This document shows, piece after piece, positions 1 to 13,197 of a DNA stretch of 64,000 nt. This stretch comes from Zhengitettix transpicula (Eukaryota > Arthropoda > Insecta > Orthoptera > Tetrigidae), in NCBI GenBank assembly GCA_037074705.1, contig CM073591.1, positions 133,059,032 to 133,123,031 on the forward strand. The letters are read 5' to 3'. Within the stretch, counting starts at the first letter, position 1. Every line of letters begins with the position of its first letter. The position numbers and the translations under genes were made by a program. The notes beneath the pieces are model-generated. The model searched no databases and was not told the DNA's origin. It saw only the letters and a list, made by a program, of their open reading frames with translations.

Positions 1-210
1 ACATTTTATTTTATCGCTATGGAGTCATCTATAATCACTGAATATTTGAATTTCTGACATAAACAGATCAAATTACTTAATTTCTATCTACAGTCCAATA
101 TTTACAACGCACTTGATAGATTCAATGACCAATAGTTAATCTGATAACAATTTTTATATATGCAATTTTCGACTTCAAGTAACTGTCAGTATTCCATTCT
201 TCTTAATAAG

Positions 211-3160
211 GCATGGCTTTGTTAGAAGTTCCTACAATTAGCATAGCAATTCCCGGTTCAATTCTAGATAATGCACAGTCGCCAGAGCTTCGTGCATATT
301 TATCAGGACAAATAGCAAGATCTGCTTGCATTTTTCAAATAGATGAGGTAGAGTTTAATGTTTTGAATTTACTATATTTTTGTCGTTTACGTGACGATAA
401 TTTATTTTAAAATCTTTATTTGATTTTTTATATATATACACATATACATCTGTAACAAACTCTTACAATCAATATTTTATATTGTAACCTTTACGTACTC
501 CAATCTATATACATCAAGCTTTAATAAAATGAGATTCAAGTTAGAAAATAATTCTTTCACAAGTTTTATATGCATAAAATAAAAAGTAATGCAACATTAT
601 TTTAAGCTAAAACTATCATTTAAGTCGGGCATATAATTTATTCGTAATGTTGAATGCAAAAGATATAGTTTATTTCCAGTTTATTGATTTACTTTGAATG
701 TTAATTTATAGTTCTGCTCTAAAACATTTTTGCAGATTATTGTGTTTGATGACTTTTGTGGAGGAGATTTATCTCAAAGTAAAGTAATTAGATCAGAAGA
801 AGGAAGTTCACGTAGATGCTGTGTTATGTTAGCAAGAATTCTGCAATACTTGGAATGTCCACAGTATTTGAGAAAACATATTTTTCCTATTCATAAAGAT
901 TTACAGTTTGCTGGTTTGTGCAATCCTCTTGATGCACCACATCATCTAAGACAAGATGAAGATTTTCCTTTCAGGTATTTTACACTAATATGGAGTTTAA
1001 CAATAAGTTTCCCTGTTTAATTCTCATTGGTTTTATCAAAATGAGGCACCCATTGCGGAGAAACATTTTTGGGTTTTTGGAAACTACTGGAAATTTTAAC
1101 TGTAGGGCAACATCCAAGATATATTAAATGATTTTCTAATTACATACATCAAATTGAAAGCTGAGCTGTCACTTCTTTTGTCTTTAAGGAGCTTTTATTT
1201 TTTAATTATTAAGACTACTTTTTACGTTTTGAAATAGTTTCTAAAAATAGCTAACTGTCCTGCTTTATTCTGACAAGCAGAGAGCATCAAAGAGATGGTT
1301 CAATGCTAAACAGCACTCTAGTCGGTAACTATGACAGTCCTGAATTATTGTTGTGTATATTTTTGGTTTGTTTAATGTAACTTTATATTCACTTTATCAG
1401 TTAAATTGGAGTTCATCCCCTAGGAGTGGGGGTGGAAGGGGGTGAAACAAATTTCTGTTTACAATCTTAAATGTGTAGACCAATTTCTACCAGACTTTAC
1501 ACATATTTTACTTACGATCCAGGAACTAAAATGGAGGGGTTAAGACAAACCTACCACTTCTAGGAATGAGGTTGAATGGGGTAGAATTTAAAAACATTCC
1601 TAAATTGCCATTATTAGCATTGAATAAAACATTTTTGAGGTTGCTTAATTTCTATAATTTGTGTCTAATTTCACTGGGCGCTCAACTAGTGCAATATAAA
1701 GGAGAAAGTTCAAATTAAAGTTAATGTTCACTGTCAGATGTTTCTCTCCTCTGAAGTCACACTAACTCAACTGCTTGTAGCTTCTTACACATGCACTATC
1801 AAAATCAGCTGATAAGTGAACATAGAAGTTGGGACAATAAATCAAAGTTTTTAAAACACACATTTTTATTAATTTACATACAAATATTTATGAGACCAAA
1901 AGCAACAGCTTTAACTAATGAACTTTGAGTATTTAAAACACAATTTTAAATAACGTTGTTGGGTGTCTGCATAGTTTTATATTTTTACCACAGACATTTA
2001 CATAAAAAAATGTTACATTTTCTCTGACATGTAATTTCTTTGCAAAACCTCTTTTCAATCAAGGTATTATGGGGTGGAGATTTGCTAAATTCAAAACAGC
2101 TTTTAAATGGAGTACTGCATATAATGTAGATTTTTGAAAGTATTTCACAGAAAAACTTGTGATTTATATCTTCCAATTTTTATTAGATTGTCCTCGAAAT
2201 TGGATGTTAATAATTCCACTTTATAGATTAGCACACACATTATTCATGCAGGCTCCTCTGGATGACATGTAGTTTGCTGGATATTTGTTGCCAAGGACAG
2301 AAAAGTTGACTTGTATTTTTCCACGCAGTTCCTTTATATACTGCATAGATTGTGAATGGAATAATTACCTTATGAGAATTGTGACAGAGACAGTCTTGGT
2401 CTACTCATCTTGTGTAGTCCATAAGCAACCTTCAGTTTGGAAATAAACTTTCAATTATCATATTTTAACTTCTATATTTTGCTCTAATCACTAAAATATT
2501 AAAATATTTGTTCGCTAGTCCATCACAGAATATTTGCCTCATTCTCATCTGAAATAGGTTCCAGAAGATTCTGAGGAATTTGCCAGTCATATAATTTATA
2601 ACATATCACAGGATTTAAAAATTAACTAATGATATTGTCTTTTACACAGTGTAAGAATCTAGTTGTCACGCTAAGCCAACAATGTTACAAGGATATTATT
2701 GACAGCTGTCTCCACCTGTCGCCAAACTAACCAATTGTGTTCAAAATTAATAAAATTCTACAAGAAATTAATTAAAAGAAATAAATAATTAAAGATTAAT
2801 ACGTAATTAGTGATACCTTTAATTTCAAGGTTTAGCAGTATTCAGACACATTTTTGGGAGTGTCATCCTGTATATAAAAAAATATATGAATTACTACGAC
2901 ATTTACAATAATACAAATCCACGTGTATAGTAATTTTTGTTAAAACATTGTATTATATCTTAATTTAACCATGTTTTTGAAAATCACAGTGCCTTCAAGT
3001 AGATAAAACACCAACAATTACATGTGAAAAAAATTGTGTAATCTGTGTTCAGTACAAATTCATAGTAATTTTCTTAAGGCAACTTTTGAATGAACCCAAA
3101 TATTATTACCAAGAGTATATAACTAAAAAGAGAGAGATCCATGCAATTAATCCAAGATTT

Positions 3161-3216
<56 letters not shown>

Positions 3217-3494
3217 ATTAGGAGAATCCATTTAAGGAATTAATTCACATTCAAACTTGGATAGTGAGGAAGGATAGAAATAAATAGGAGAAATAGGAGG
3301 ATTGCGCTTTATTTTGAATTCATATGCTCGGGCGAAGAATTACGCACATAGAAAAGCATATGTTCAAAGCAGAGAGAAGGATGGAAGAAGAAGGAAAGAC
3401 TGAAAATATTTGACCCAGGCGGGACTTGAACCCACGTATTCTGCTTAGTCTGTGTACTACATGTATGCTTGAACACACAAATACACATGAACAT

Positions 3495-3529
<35 letters not shown>

Positions 3530-6500
3530 TGCATACTTACACATACATGAGCATGCTCATACATACTCACATGGTCTCATGAAAGAGGGGATGGTACGTA
3601 GGAAGGGCACTAATTACAGGATGTTGAGTCCAGGGCTTTGCCTGGACTGCAAGACATGTTGGAAAGATAGTTCCCATAGATGGAGTTCTGCTTCTGATGA
3701 ATCGGGGGCTAGAGCTTTAAGGATGGTGAGTGTGAAGCATTGGTCGAAATTGTTTATGTTGTGGTTTTGGGCGTGAGCAGCTACTTGGAATTGGATTTTA
3801 GATAGTTTGACAGTGCTGCGGTGGTTGGCTATACGTTCAGGGAGGGGTCTTTTGGTTTGGCGTATATAGAAGGCAGGGCAGAGTCTGCAGTTAATTTGGT
3901 AGATGGTGTGAGAGGAGAGGCAGGTGATATTTTCTTTGATTTTGAAGGTTTTTGTGTGATTATGAAAGGTTGTGGTGGGCTGTAAGATAGGGCAAACATG
4001 GCATCTGCTCCTACCACAAGGTTTGCAACCCGGCAGGGGTGGGCGGGTGGTGGTGTGGGTTTTGCAAGGGTGTACAAGTAAATTTCGGAGGTTGGGTGGG
4101 CGTCTGAAGGCAACCCTTGGGCAGGTGGGGAGTATAGTGGGGAGGATGGTTTTCAATTCAGGGTTGGATTGCAGTCCAGTGTAAGCTAGGCAGAGAATGG
4201 AATTGATTTTTTGTAGTCCAGGGAAGTAGGTTGTCGTGAGGGGTGGACTACTTTTTTTGTTTTGGACTAGAGTGGGTGTGGTTGTTTAGAGGTTTGATAG
4301 GGCCCGGGTTATCTGTTTTTGGAGGAGGTCGCTGGGATAGTTTCTGTTGATGAAGGCATTAAGGATCCGGTTGGTGTAAGAGGCGAGGCTGTTCCAGGTG
4401 GAGCAAATACGTGCTCCCCTGAGGGCTAGACTATATGGGAGGGAGCATTTTGTGTGGTGTGGGTGGCAACTAGTGAAGTGTAAATATTGAAGTGTGTTTG
4501 TAGGTTTGATGTGGACAGATGTGTTGATCGTGCCCGAGCTCAGGTGTACGTCAACGTCTAGGAAGGTGACTTTGGTTGGGGAGTGGTTCCAGGTGAATTT
4601 AACAGGGTGTTTGGTGTTCAGGGTGTGGAGAAATTCGGATAGGGAGTCTGGTCTGTGAGTCCATAGCATGAAGATGTCATATATATTAAATTGATTAATT
4701 GACAATCAGAATACAACATTATATTATGTCAGTGAGATCACTTAAGAGCAGAGTACTTCTTATTGGCATTGGGATGTCTCCCCATTGAGAGGCCCTCAGT
4801 ACTCTTGAATATCGGCGGGCCATAACTTTCTAATCCTTCTATTGGGCTGGGGTTCTAGTAGAGGTTGTAGTGTGGCATTTGTGTGTCTTAGCAGCTTGCA
4901 TGATACTTTTTCCCTGATGATGTTAACTGAAGTTATTTTGAGGTCTGTATGTAGGGTGTGGTTGCTCATTTATTATTATTTTTTGTATTTGATCTTTCCA
5001 ATTGAGCCTACTATCCAGATGAATGCAAAGGTATTTTGTGTATGGAGACTGTGGTATATTAATGTTATTTAAATGTACTTGGGAACACTGGTTCCTTCTG
5101 AGTGTAAAGTTCACCTATACAGATTTTGCCTTGTTGATCTTTATTCTCCATTTATGGAACCATGTTTGTATATTATTAAGGTGAGATTGAAGCATTTGTG
5201 ATGCCATGGCTGGATCTTTGTGTGTTGAAAGGATGATAGTACCATCAGCTAAGGTCCCGGTGGTAGTATTTGTCGGATGGTATGTCTGCTATGTTTAATA
5301 AATATACTAATGATCCCTTGTGACCCACCAAATTTTATTTAGAAATTGTTGAATATTGATTCATTGATATTTACTCTGAATTCTCTGTGGCTCAGGTAGT
5401 ATTTCAGCAAGTACTTAATAGGTATGTAACTTTAGTTACAAACCCTGATGGTAGGAAGGAATAGTTTTTCTCATGAATAAGGCATGCTTGTTCCCAGAAT
5501 TTTGTTGTAGTAAGTCGTGACTCCCAGATGGAGTGTTTACTATTGAAGCCACATCCTGCAATAAACTTTGGTCCGGAATTTTTTTTTGAAATGTTGCTTT
5601 TTTAAATTGGGCCGGGGAGGACTATACACCGAGAAAATTTTTATGTCATATAGCAACATATTAACATTTATTACAGTTGTTTGCAAGTAATTTTGTTCAT
5701 ATTTTGGTAGTTCTATATGACGAATCATACTTTTTATTAGTACAACCATTCCACTTTGGGTAAGTTTTATCAGGATGATAATACTAAAATATATATTATA
5801 TATTATTAAAGTATTATTCATCAGTAAAGTGAGTTTCACTTACCAACCTGATGTCTGGTGAGTTGTGGTGAAGAAATGTTTCTACTTTATTTTTGCGCTA
5901 TAGCAGACTATTGGCATTCCAGTGGGCAATCTTGATTAATTTAGTGAATTTTACTAATCAGGGTTGTTAGCATGTTTTACTACCATACTGTTTTTCTGGG
6001 TTAGTTGATTGAACATGGACTTGAACTCTTCCAGGAATTTGATTGTTTGGGTTGTATTTCTTTTTCTTGCATCTGCATAGCTAATATTATCTTGATAATC
6101 TTGTTGAGGTGACTGTACTATCACTGGCTTGGTCGTACTTATTGTATGTGTATTGGGGTTACTTATTTGTTGATTCATGTTCAGCCTGCTGTTTGCATTG
6201 TTGGGTTTGATGAGACTGATAAAATTCACAGTCCTTATAATTAGCCGAGTGTTCTCTGCTACATAATGCACCTAGGTGGTGTGTCTAGTTTTTATGCAGG
6301 TAGTAGTGTTGTGTAAATCGCTGTATTTTACACAAAGATATGGCCTGTTGCATTATTTTCTAGAATGTCTGTACTGCTGACATATTGTGCATAGTATTAT
6401 TCCTTTTGTTTTTCTTTGTGGTTCCATTACAATTGATTTATTTTGAAGCTATTCTATTTTATAAACTTCTTTGTTATTTTCAGACAGCCCTAGATTGATA

Positions 6501-7599
6501 AAGAATAAATTCAGAGGTTTCTTTGTTCTTCTGTGTCTTCAATTAATTAGTCCTTGAACTTCACGACCTTTAATTTTTAATTTCTTCCAGATTTCTTCTG
6601 TTACAGGAGTGTGATGTAGATATTTTATCATTATTCTAAAAGCTCTCTCTTGTTTTAATTGGTACATGTGATGGATGATATTGCTATCTTTTAGAAATTT
6701 TATTAACTTTCTGTACATATCTGGAGTATTGCAGTTTATTTTTATAGTATTATTTGGTAGACATTTGATTTTATACTCTTCTATATCTATTATTGCTATC
6801 TTTTAGAAATTTTATTAACTTTCTGTACATATCCGGAGTATTGCAGTTTATTTTTATAGTATTATTTGGTAGACATTTGATTTTATACTCTTCTATATCT
6901 ATTATTTCTGACAACTTTTTAACCATTTCATTGTAATTTGTTACACCATAAACAAATATTGTTTTAGGTTTCAGAATTTTTGTTTTTGTATGTATGCTAT
7001 ATATGATTCATAATTTGTTTCAGTTAAAGCACTGAATTTATTGTTTGTGGTAATATTTTCAGTAGATTTGAAGTTTGTGTTTACTTATCTTCTTTTGGTC
7101 CACTTCACTTTCTGCCATGACTTTTGATTATCTGCTACTTCAGTTACGTCTCCATAGTCTTTCCAGCTTGATGACAATCTGTGACAGTATTGAGCACTAT
7201 TACTGAAGTATTGTTGACTATTAGGTGAATTATTTTGCATTTGTGCTGTACAATTGCTGGCGAAGGAATTGTTGCTGTTGAAATTGATGTATTTGCATAT
7301 TATGTGCTGGAACACCTTGAGAAACATTAATCATGTCACACATTGGATGGCTGTAACTAATTCCTGGTCCATTAAAAGCTGGCATCAGATTCATAACTGC
7401 TGTTTATGTTTTAATCACTTCACTACACTGAAAGATAATTTGATTCACTTTTGTATCTCAGGAAAGTTAGTAAAATCAAGTACTCAATCAGTACGAAACT
7501 CAACAGATGTGCCAAAGCAGGTAAACACTTGTTTTCAATGACTTTTAAACACGTCTGTACTCATCAAAGGCAAGAGCTCTATTCATATATACATATACA

Positions 7600-7646
<47 letters not shown>

Positions 7647-8846
7647 TGTAATAAACAACCAGTCGTCAAAATAAAAAAAAATTATTTTAACAAACAAATT
7701 TTATTTATCAGAATTTAAAACTATACAATTTAATTATAAAAAGCATCTCTTTCTCTCATGGGTCTTTACTGGGTTTGATAACGGACAGAACACTTAAATA
7801 ATCAAAGAACCCAACATTTATCTTTAAATTAAACAGAAATATTTAATCGTCTAGACATCGACGAAACTTATTAATGAACTTAGAATTACCAGATTGATTC
7901 TAAATTTAAAAGAGTTTATTTTATTAACAAAAAGAAGAGAACAATATCTGACTGTATCTTTTAATTCTGTTTACACATATTAATACCATAAAATTTCAAC
8001 TTACAATTACTCAGGATCATTTGGCTCGTTCATTACACACACTTTATAGACTGGACGTTTACACACCGACTCTAACACATATTATTAGTTCGATGATAGC
8101 TGATTCTCCATACTCGGTGCAGGACATCCCACTTGCTCGTGGTGAAACTACTCGACGCTGGATGCTGTGTCCTGGTCTCCTACCATCGAAGACAGTGGTC
8201 AAATTTTGATATTACTACAGATTGAACTTCTACATACAAAAATGTTTATCGTTGACATAAATTTTCTATTTCTCTCGCAGGCTGCATTCTTTCTCCATAC
8301 TGGGTGCTCACAGCTCCCCCTCTGCTCTGACACTCACTTCCAAGCTCCACGCTCAACTAACTCCACGCTCAACTAACTCCACTCCTCGACTAACTTCCAA
8401 AATCTTATCTTCTCTTTATATATATGACCGTCCCTTCTCTCTTCTTTTGTCCCCAAAACTACGTTGCAACTGCTCATTGACAGTTTCTCCATTACTGAGA
8501 TTTACATAGCTGCTGTTCCTTAGTTAGCAAAATATCTAGCCGCTCTGTCTTGTCACATCGAGACAAGACCCGTAATTACCTTGCACTTGTATCCTCATCC
8601 CCCCGCATTCACACGTGTGCGTTTCTAAATTCTCCAGACCGCCCAACTGCACCCTCATCCTAAGTCAACACGCCAATGTCCAGGCCATTAATCAGAACAA
8701 TGCCTGCCTTAACTGATTTATCTTGTGACAGGCCACCCACGCATGTGCCTTGCCCTGACTCCTTCATACTGATCCTAAGTACACATTGCCACTTCCTGTG
8801 ACGGCCAAGACCATTAATCCGAAACAATGCATTCCCTCAATGCATT

Positions 8847-8911
<65 letters not shown>

Positions 8912-10307
8912 ACATATAATTGTAATAGTAAGGATGTGACATTGTCAAAAATAATTGCAATATTGGTATGGAAACGACAGAGAGATAGGTTGTGGCTTAC
9001 CTGAAAGTGAAGTGCGGTGTCGCCATGAGGAACTGAAGGTTGTTCTTCAAATTTTTGGAGGCTCTCAGCCTCCTTCTTCAGGAAGGAGTGTTACACCATT
9101 CTGTGCACCAGCCAGCTGTGGACTGTGGAGTTTTGACTGCCGCACGGCCAGTAGCATTCCTGAAGAAGGAGGCTGAGAGCCTCTGAAAATTTGAAGAACA
9201 ACCTTCAGTTCCTCATGGCGACACCGCACTTCACTTTCAGGTAAGCCACAACCTATCTCTCTGTCCTTTCCATACCAATATTGCAAATATATATATTAAC
9301 ACAATTATATCCTCAAAAATCTTTCTCAAACATAACCAGAATTTCTTGAGCTGCACAATATTGATGACAAAAGTTTTAAATACTAATGTAACTACTAATG
9401 TTTAACACCTTTTTTGAGTGTTAATTATTAATATAGTTTTTATTTTCTAAGGGAAGGAGTTACGGCTAACCGCCCTGGAAAACCTGGCAGCTGTGTGGTG
9501 AATTGTGGGCTTAAACGAGATGTTATTGCTGACCACCCCTTGCCACCTGGAGTCAGAGTCACAGTACGTCTTCTACCACAAAAAAATACTGAAGCAAAAC
9601 AAATTAGAGCTGCTGTCGTTGCACCGTCAACCCCTAGGGCTGAAATGGGAGTATATTGGGGATATAATGTGAGGATAGCAAATTCTCTAAGCTCGGTATT
9701 TAGCCAGAGTCCATATCAAGAAGGATATGATATTACCATTGGAACATCAGATAAAGGAACTCCAGTTCATAGGCTGCACAAGGATTCAATGGCTAGGTAA
9801 TATATGTATTAGTAAGGATATGACATTGTCAAAAATAATAGCGATATTATGGAAAGGAAAAAGAGAGAGCTTATGGCTTACCTGAAAGTGAAGTATGGTG
9901 TAGCTATAGGGAGCCGAAGGTAATTCTTCAAATTTTCAGAGGCTCATATATATTTACGCAGCCGCCAGCAATTCAAGGCGGTTTGTTTGTTTGAAAGTAG
10001 CGTGTCACAGAAATTATATGGGCCAGATAGAATTTTATTATATCTCTGATCATGATATCTCTTCCAACAAAACAGTAGTTAATAAATTGATGTTGAAATA
10101 AAAACATATGGTTATTTTAATATATTACTATATATATGTGTGTGTGAGAGTGTGAGTGAGTGTGAGAGCGAGCGTGAGTGAGTGAGCGTGAGTGTGTGTG
10201 AGAGTGAGTATGAGTGTGTGAGAGTGAGTGTGTGTGAGAGTGAGTGTGAGTGAGCGAGTGTGAGTGAGAGTGAGTGAGTGAGTGTGAGAGTGAGTGAGCG
10301 TGTGAGA

Positions 10308-10338
<31 letters not shown>

Positions 10339-10353
10339 TGAGTGAGTGAGTGA

Positions 10354-10386
<33 letters not shown>

Positions 10387-13140
10387 TGAGTGAGTGTGTG
10401 TGTGTGTGTGTGTGAGTGTGTATTTGGGCATGAGCAGCTACTGGGAATGCAATTTGTGAAAGTTTGACAGTGCTGCGGTAGTTTGCTATTCATTCAGGGA
10501 AAGGTCTTTTTCTTTGACGTATATAAAATGCAGTGCAGAGTCTACAGTTAATTTGGTAGATTCTGGCACATTCGATAGGAAAGAGAGATAATGAAGTCAT
10601 CTTACATGGAATCAATAGTTGGTCCAGTCGGGCAGAGGTGTCAGAAAAATACAAATTTTCGAGGGCCTGAGCCCCTTCTTGAGGATGAAAATACTGAACT
10701 GCATGCCAGCAGGGCACTAATTGACTAATTCAAACTAGCCATAGACAGCAAGAATCAACAAAGCCAACAACTGTTGTCTCTCTCTCATGGAAAGGTCACA
10801 GAAAATAAAAAATAACTGGAAAAAAACATACATACATACACACATAATAACAAGCACATTAGAATGGAAGGTAAAAGGTAAAGAATAGGATAGGCAGTAA
10901 AAACGAAAAGAACGAGAATAGGAAAATGAGGAATGATCATTATAATAGTAATCATTATAACAATTATAATACTGTCTTTATACAAGATTTCAACACAATA
11001 CCATAACAACTGCCACAATGACCACTAACAATATTAGAGGATGTTGAGTTTAGCACTCTGCCTAGACTGTTCTGGGAGGTAAGTTCCCAAAGATGGAGTT
11101 CAGCATCTGATAAGGCTTTAAGTAAAGTCAGCGTGGTGGAAATTGTTGGAGTTGAGATTTTGTGCGTGAGTAGCTATTGATAATTGGGTAGTAGCAGTAT
11201 TTGACAGTATTGCGGTAGTTAGCAATGCATTTAGGGAGGTGTCATTTGGTTTGACCAATATAGAAAGAAAGACTGAGTTCGCAATTAATGACCACTAACA
11301 TCAGGGAAGGTGATGCTGGTGGGAGAGTTGTTCCAGGTGAACTTCATGTGGAATTTGGTGTTTAAGTTTTCAAGGAAATCTGTAAGGGCATCTAGTCCAT
11401 GGGTCCATATGAAAATATCATCTATGAACTGGAACCATGTAAAGGGTTTCAGTGAAGAGGAATTTAGGTGTTGCTGTTTCAGTTGCCCCATGAAGAAGTT
11501 GGCATAGGAGGGGGCTATCCAGGTGCCTATAGCAGTGCCACTTATTTGGTTGTAGATGTTGTTTTGAAAGAGAAGTAATTATTGACGAGGACAAACTGGG
11601 TGAAAAAAATCAGAAAGATAGTGATGCAGAAAAAATTTGGTGGCCTGAATGACCACTAGCATGGGGGATTTTGTTGTGCAGGGAGACATCATCTATGGTA
11701 ACCAGGAGGGTGTCAGGTGGGGGTTTGTTTTGGGAGTTCACAGGAAATGATTAGAGTCTTTAATGAAAGAAGGGAGTTTTTTCTACTACTGATTGTAGCT
11801 ATTCATCCACCAATGTGAAAATCCTTTCAGTGGGGAATTGTAGTCAGCAATAATTGGGTGGCCTGGGACCCCAGGTTTGTGGATTTTTGGAAGCAGGGAA
11901 GAGGTGGGTTTTCCAGTAGTGAGGAGCTCGATAGAATAGGGTGATAATTTTTTAAGAGGGCCATGTGTTGGATCAAGATTGTCTATATCAGAAGTTATAG
12001 AAGGATTGGGGTCAGTTTATAAGTTTTGTCATCCCCCAGCCGGTGAAGTACTTCAGCCATTTAACTCTCCACAGTTATTACAACGATGGTAGAACCCTTG
12101 TCAGCTGGAAGAATAGCAATTTGACCACACTGTTGTAGGTTGTGGAGGGCTTGGCGTTGGCCATAGGTAAGGATGGGTTGTTTGGGAAGGGAGTTGAGAA
12201 AGGATGGTGAAATAACATGGTACAAAAGAATGTTGAAGGTTTCAAGTGGGAGTTTTGGAGGTGATAGTTTAGAAGGTTCTTTAAATTTAGAAATAGGGAA
12301 CAATGGTGTTGCATGGATTAGGGCCACTTTGGGGGTTCTTACTAAAATGTAGCTTCCACTGGACTGTTTGTAGAATTTCAGGGTGTGATGGGTGAATCTA
12401 AAAGGGTCTAGTGAGGGAGTGGGGATGAAAAAGGGGTTGTTTGAAGAAACCAGGTTTGGGTAGATATTTGCATGCCAACCCTAGCAGCATAATAAACTAG
12501 GTTATGAAATTTGTGCATGTGACCTTGAGCAGAGACTCGCTGAAAATGTGTGTATTGGAGAATGATGGCAATGTTATTATCTAAAGGGGGAAACGGGGCT
12601 GAATTTAATTGTGAATTTGGTAAATGTTTATGGAGTTTAAATTTTCTAAAAGTTCATATTTGTCGCAGATTAATTTAGTGAGTGAGAATGAATAGTGGAA
12701 TGTGCGTATGTGTAGCTTTTGACGAATACTCGGATCGCAGCCGGAAATAGGAAATTTGACAACTAACCCGTTCGGAGGAAGGTCAACCTTTAAACAGCAG
12801 TTAAGGAAAGCAATATGGGATAGTAATTTAGCCAAACCCATGGCTTAGCACTTGAGGATTTTAAGAGTAGGGCAGAATTCTTCTTTGGAAAGCAGGTGGG
12901 ATGGTAGAAGGTATGCTAGAGTAGCAAAGCTAGAGATAAATGATGGAAAAAGTGATAAAAGAAATGAGACAAACAGATAGAGAGAAGAAACATAGGTCAT
13001 AAGAAGCTGGGATCAAATGGGTAAAAAAGGTTTATGGTCGGAAAATAGAAGAAAGAGGAGAAAGATCAACAGGATTTAAATACAAAATGGGAGAGAAGAA
13101 TCAGGAGCAACCATTAGTGTATAAAAAATGAGATGAGGCT

Positions 13141-13197
<57 letters not shown>

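Noticed and set aside
213..410. ATG at 213 as the SPOUT1 start
   Set aside because: It follows an AG acceptor by two bases, and family members have a long N-terminal segment before this conserved region.
3309..3776. Cys-Val and Thr-His rich frames around 3.4-3.6 kb
   Set aside because: They come from the (AC)n tract and SINE/PLE sequence.
8936..9290. CRISPR-like or phage attachment structure at the large hairpin
   Set aside because: A single inverted repeat in a eukaryotic intron, with dispersed relatives; no regular repeat-spacer array anywhere in the window.
10117..10493. Minus-strand open frames rich in Ser, His, Thr, Leu
   Set aside because: Pure translation of TG/GAGT/GA simple repeats in two frames; no gene.
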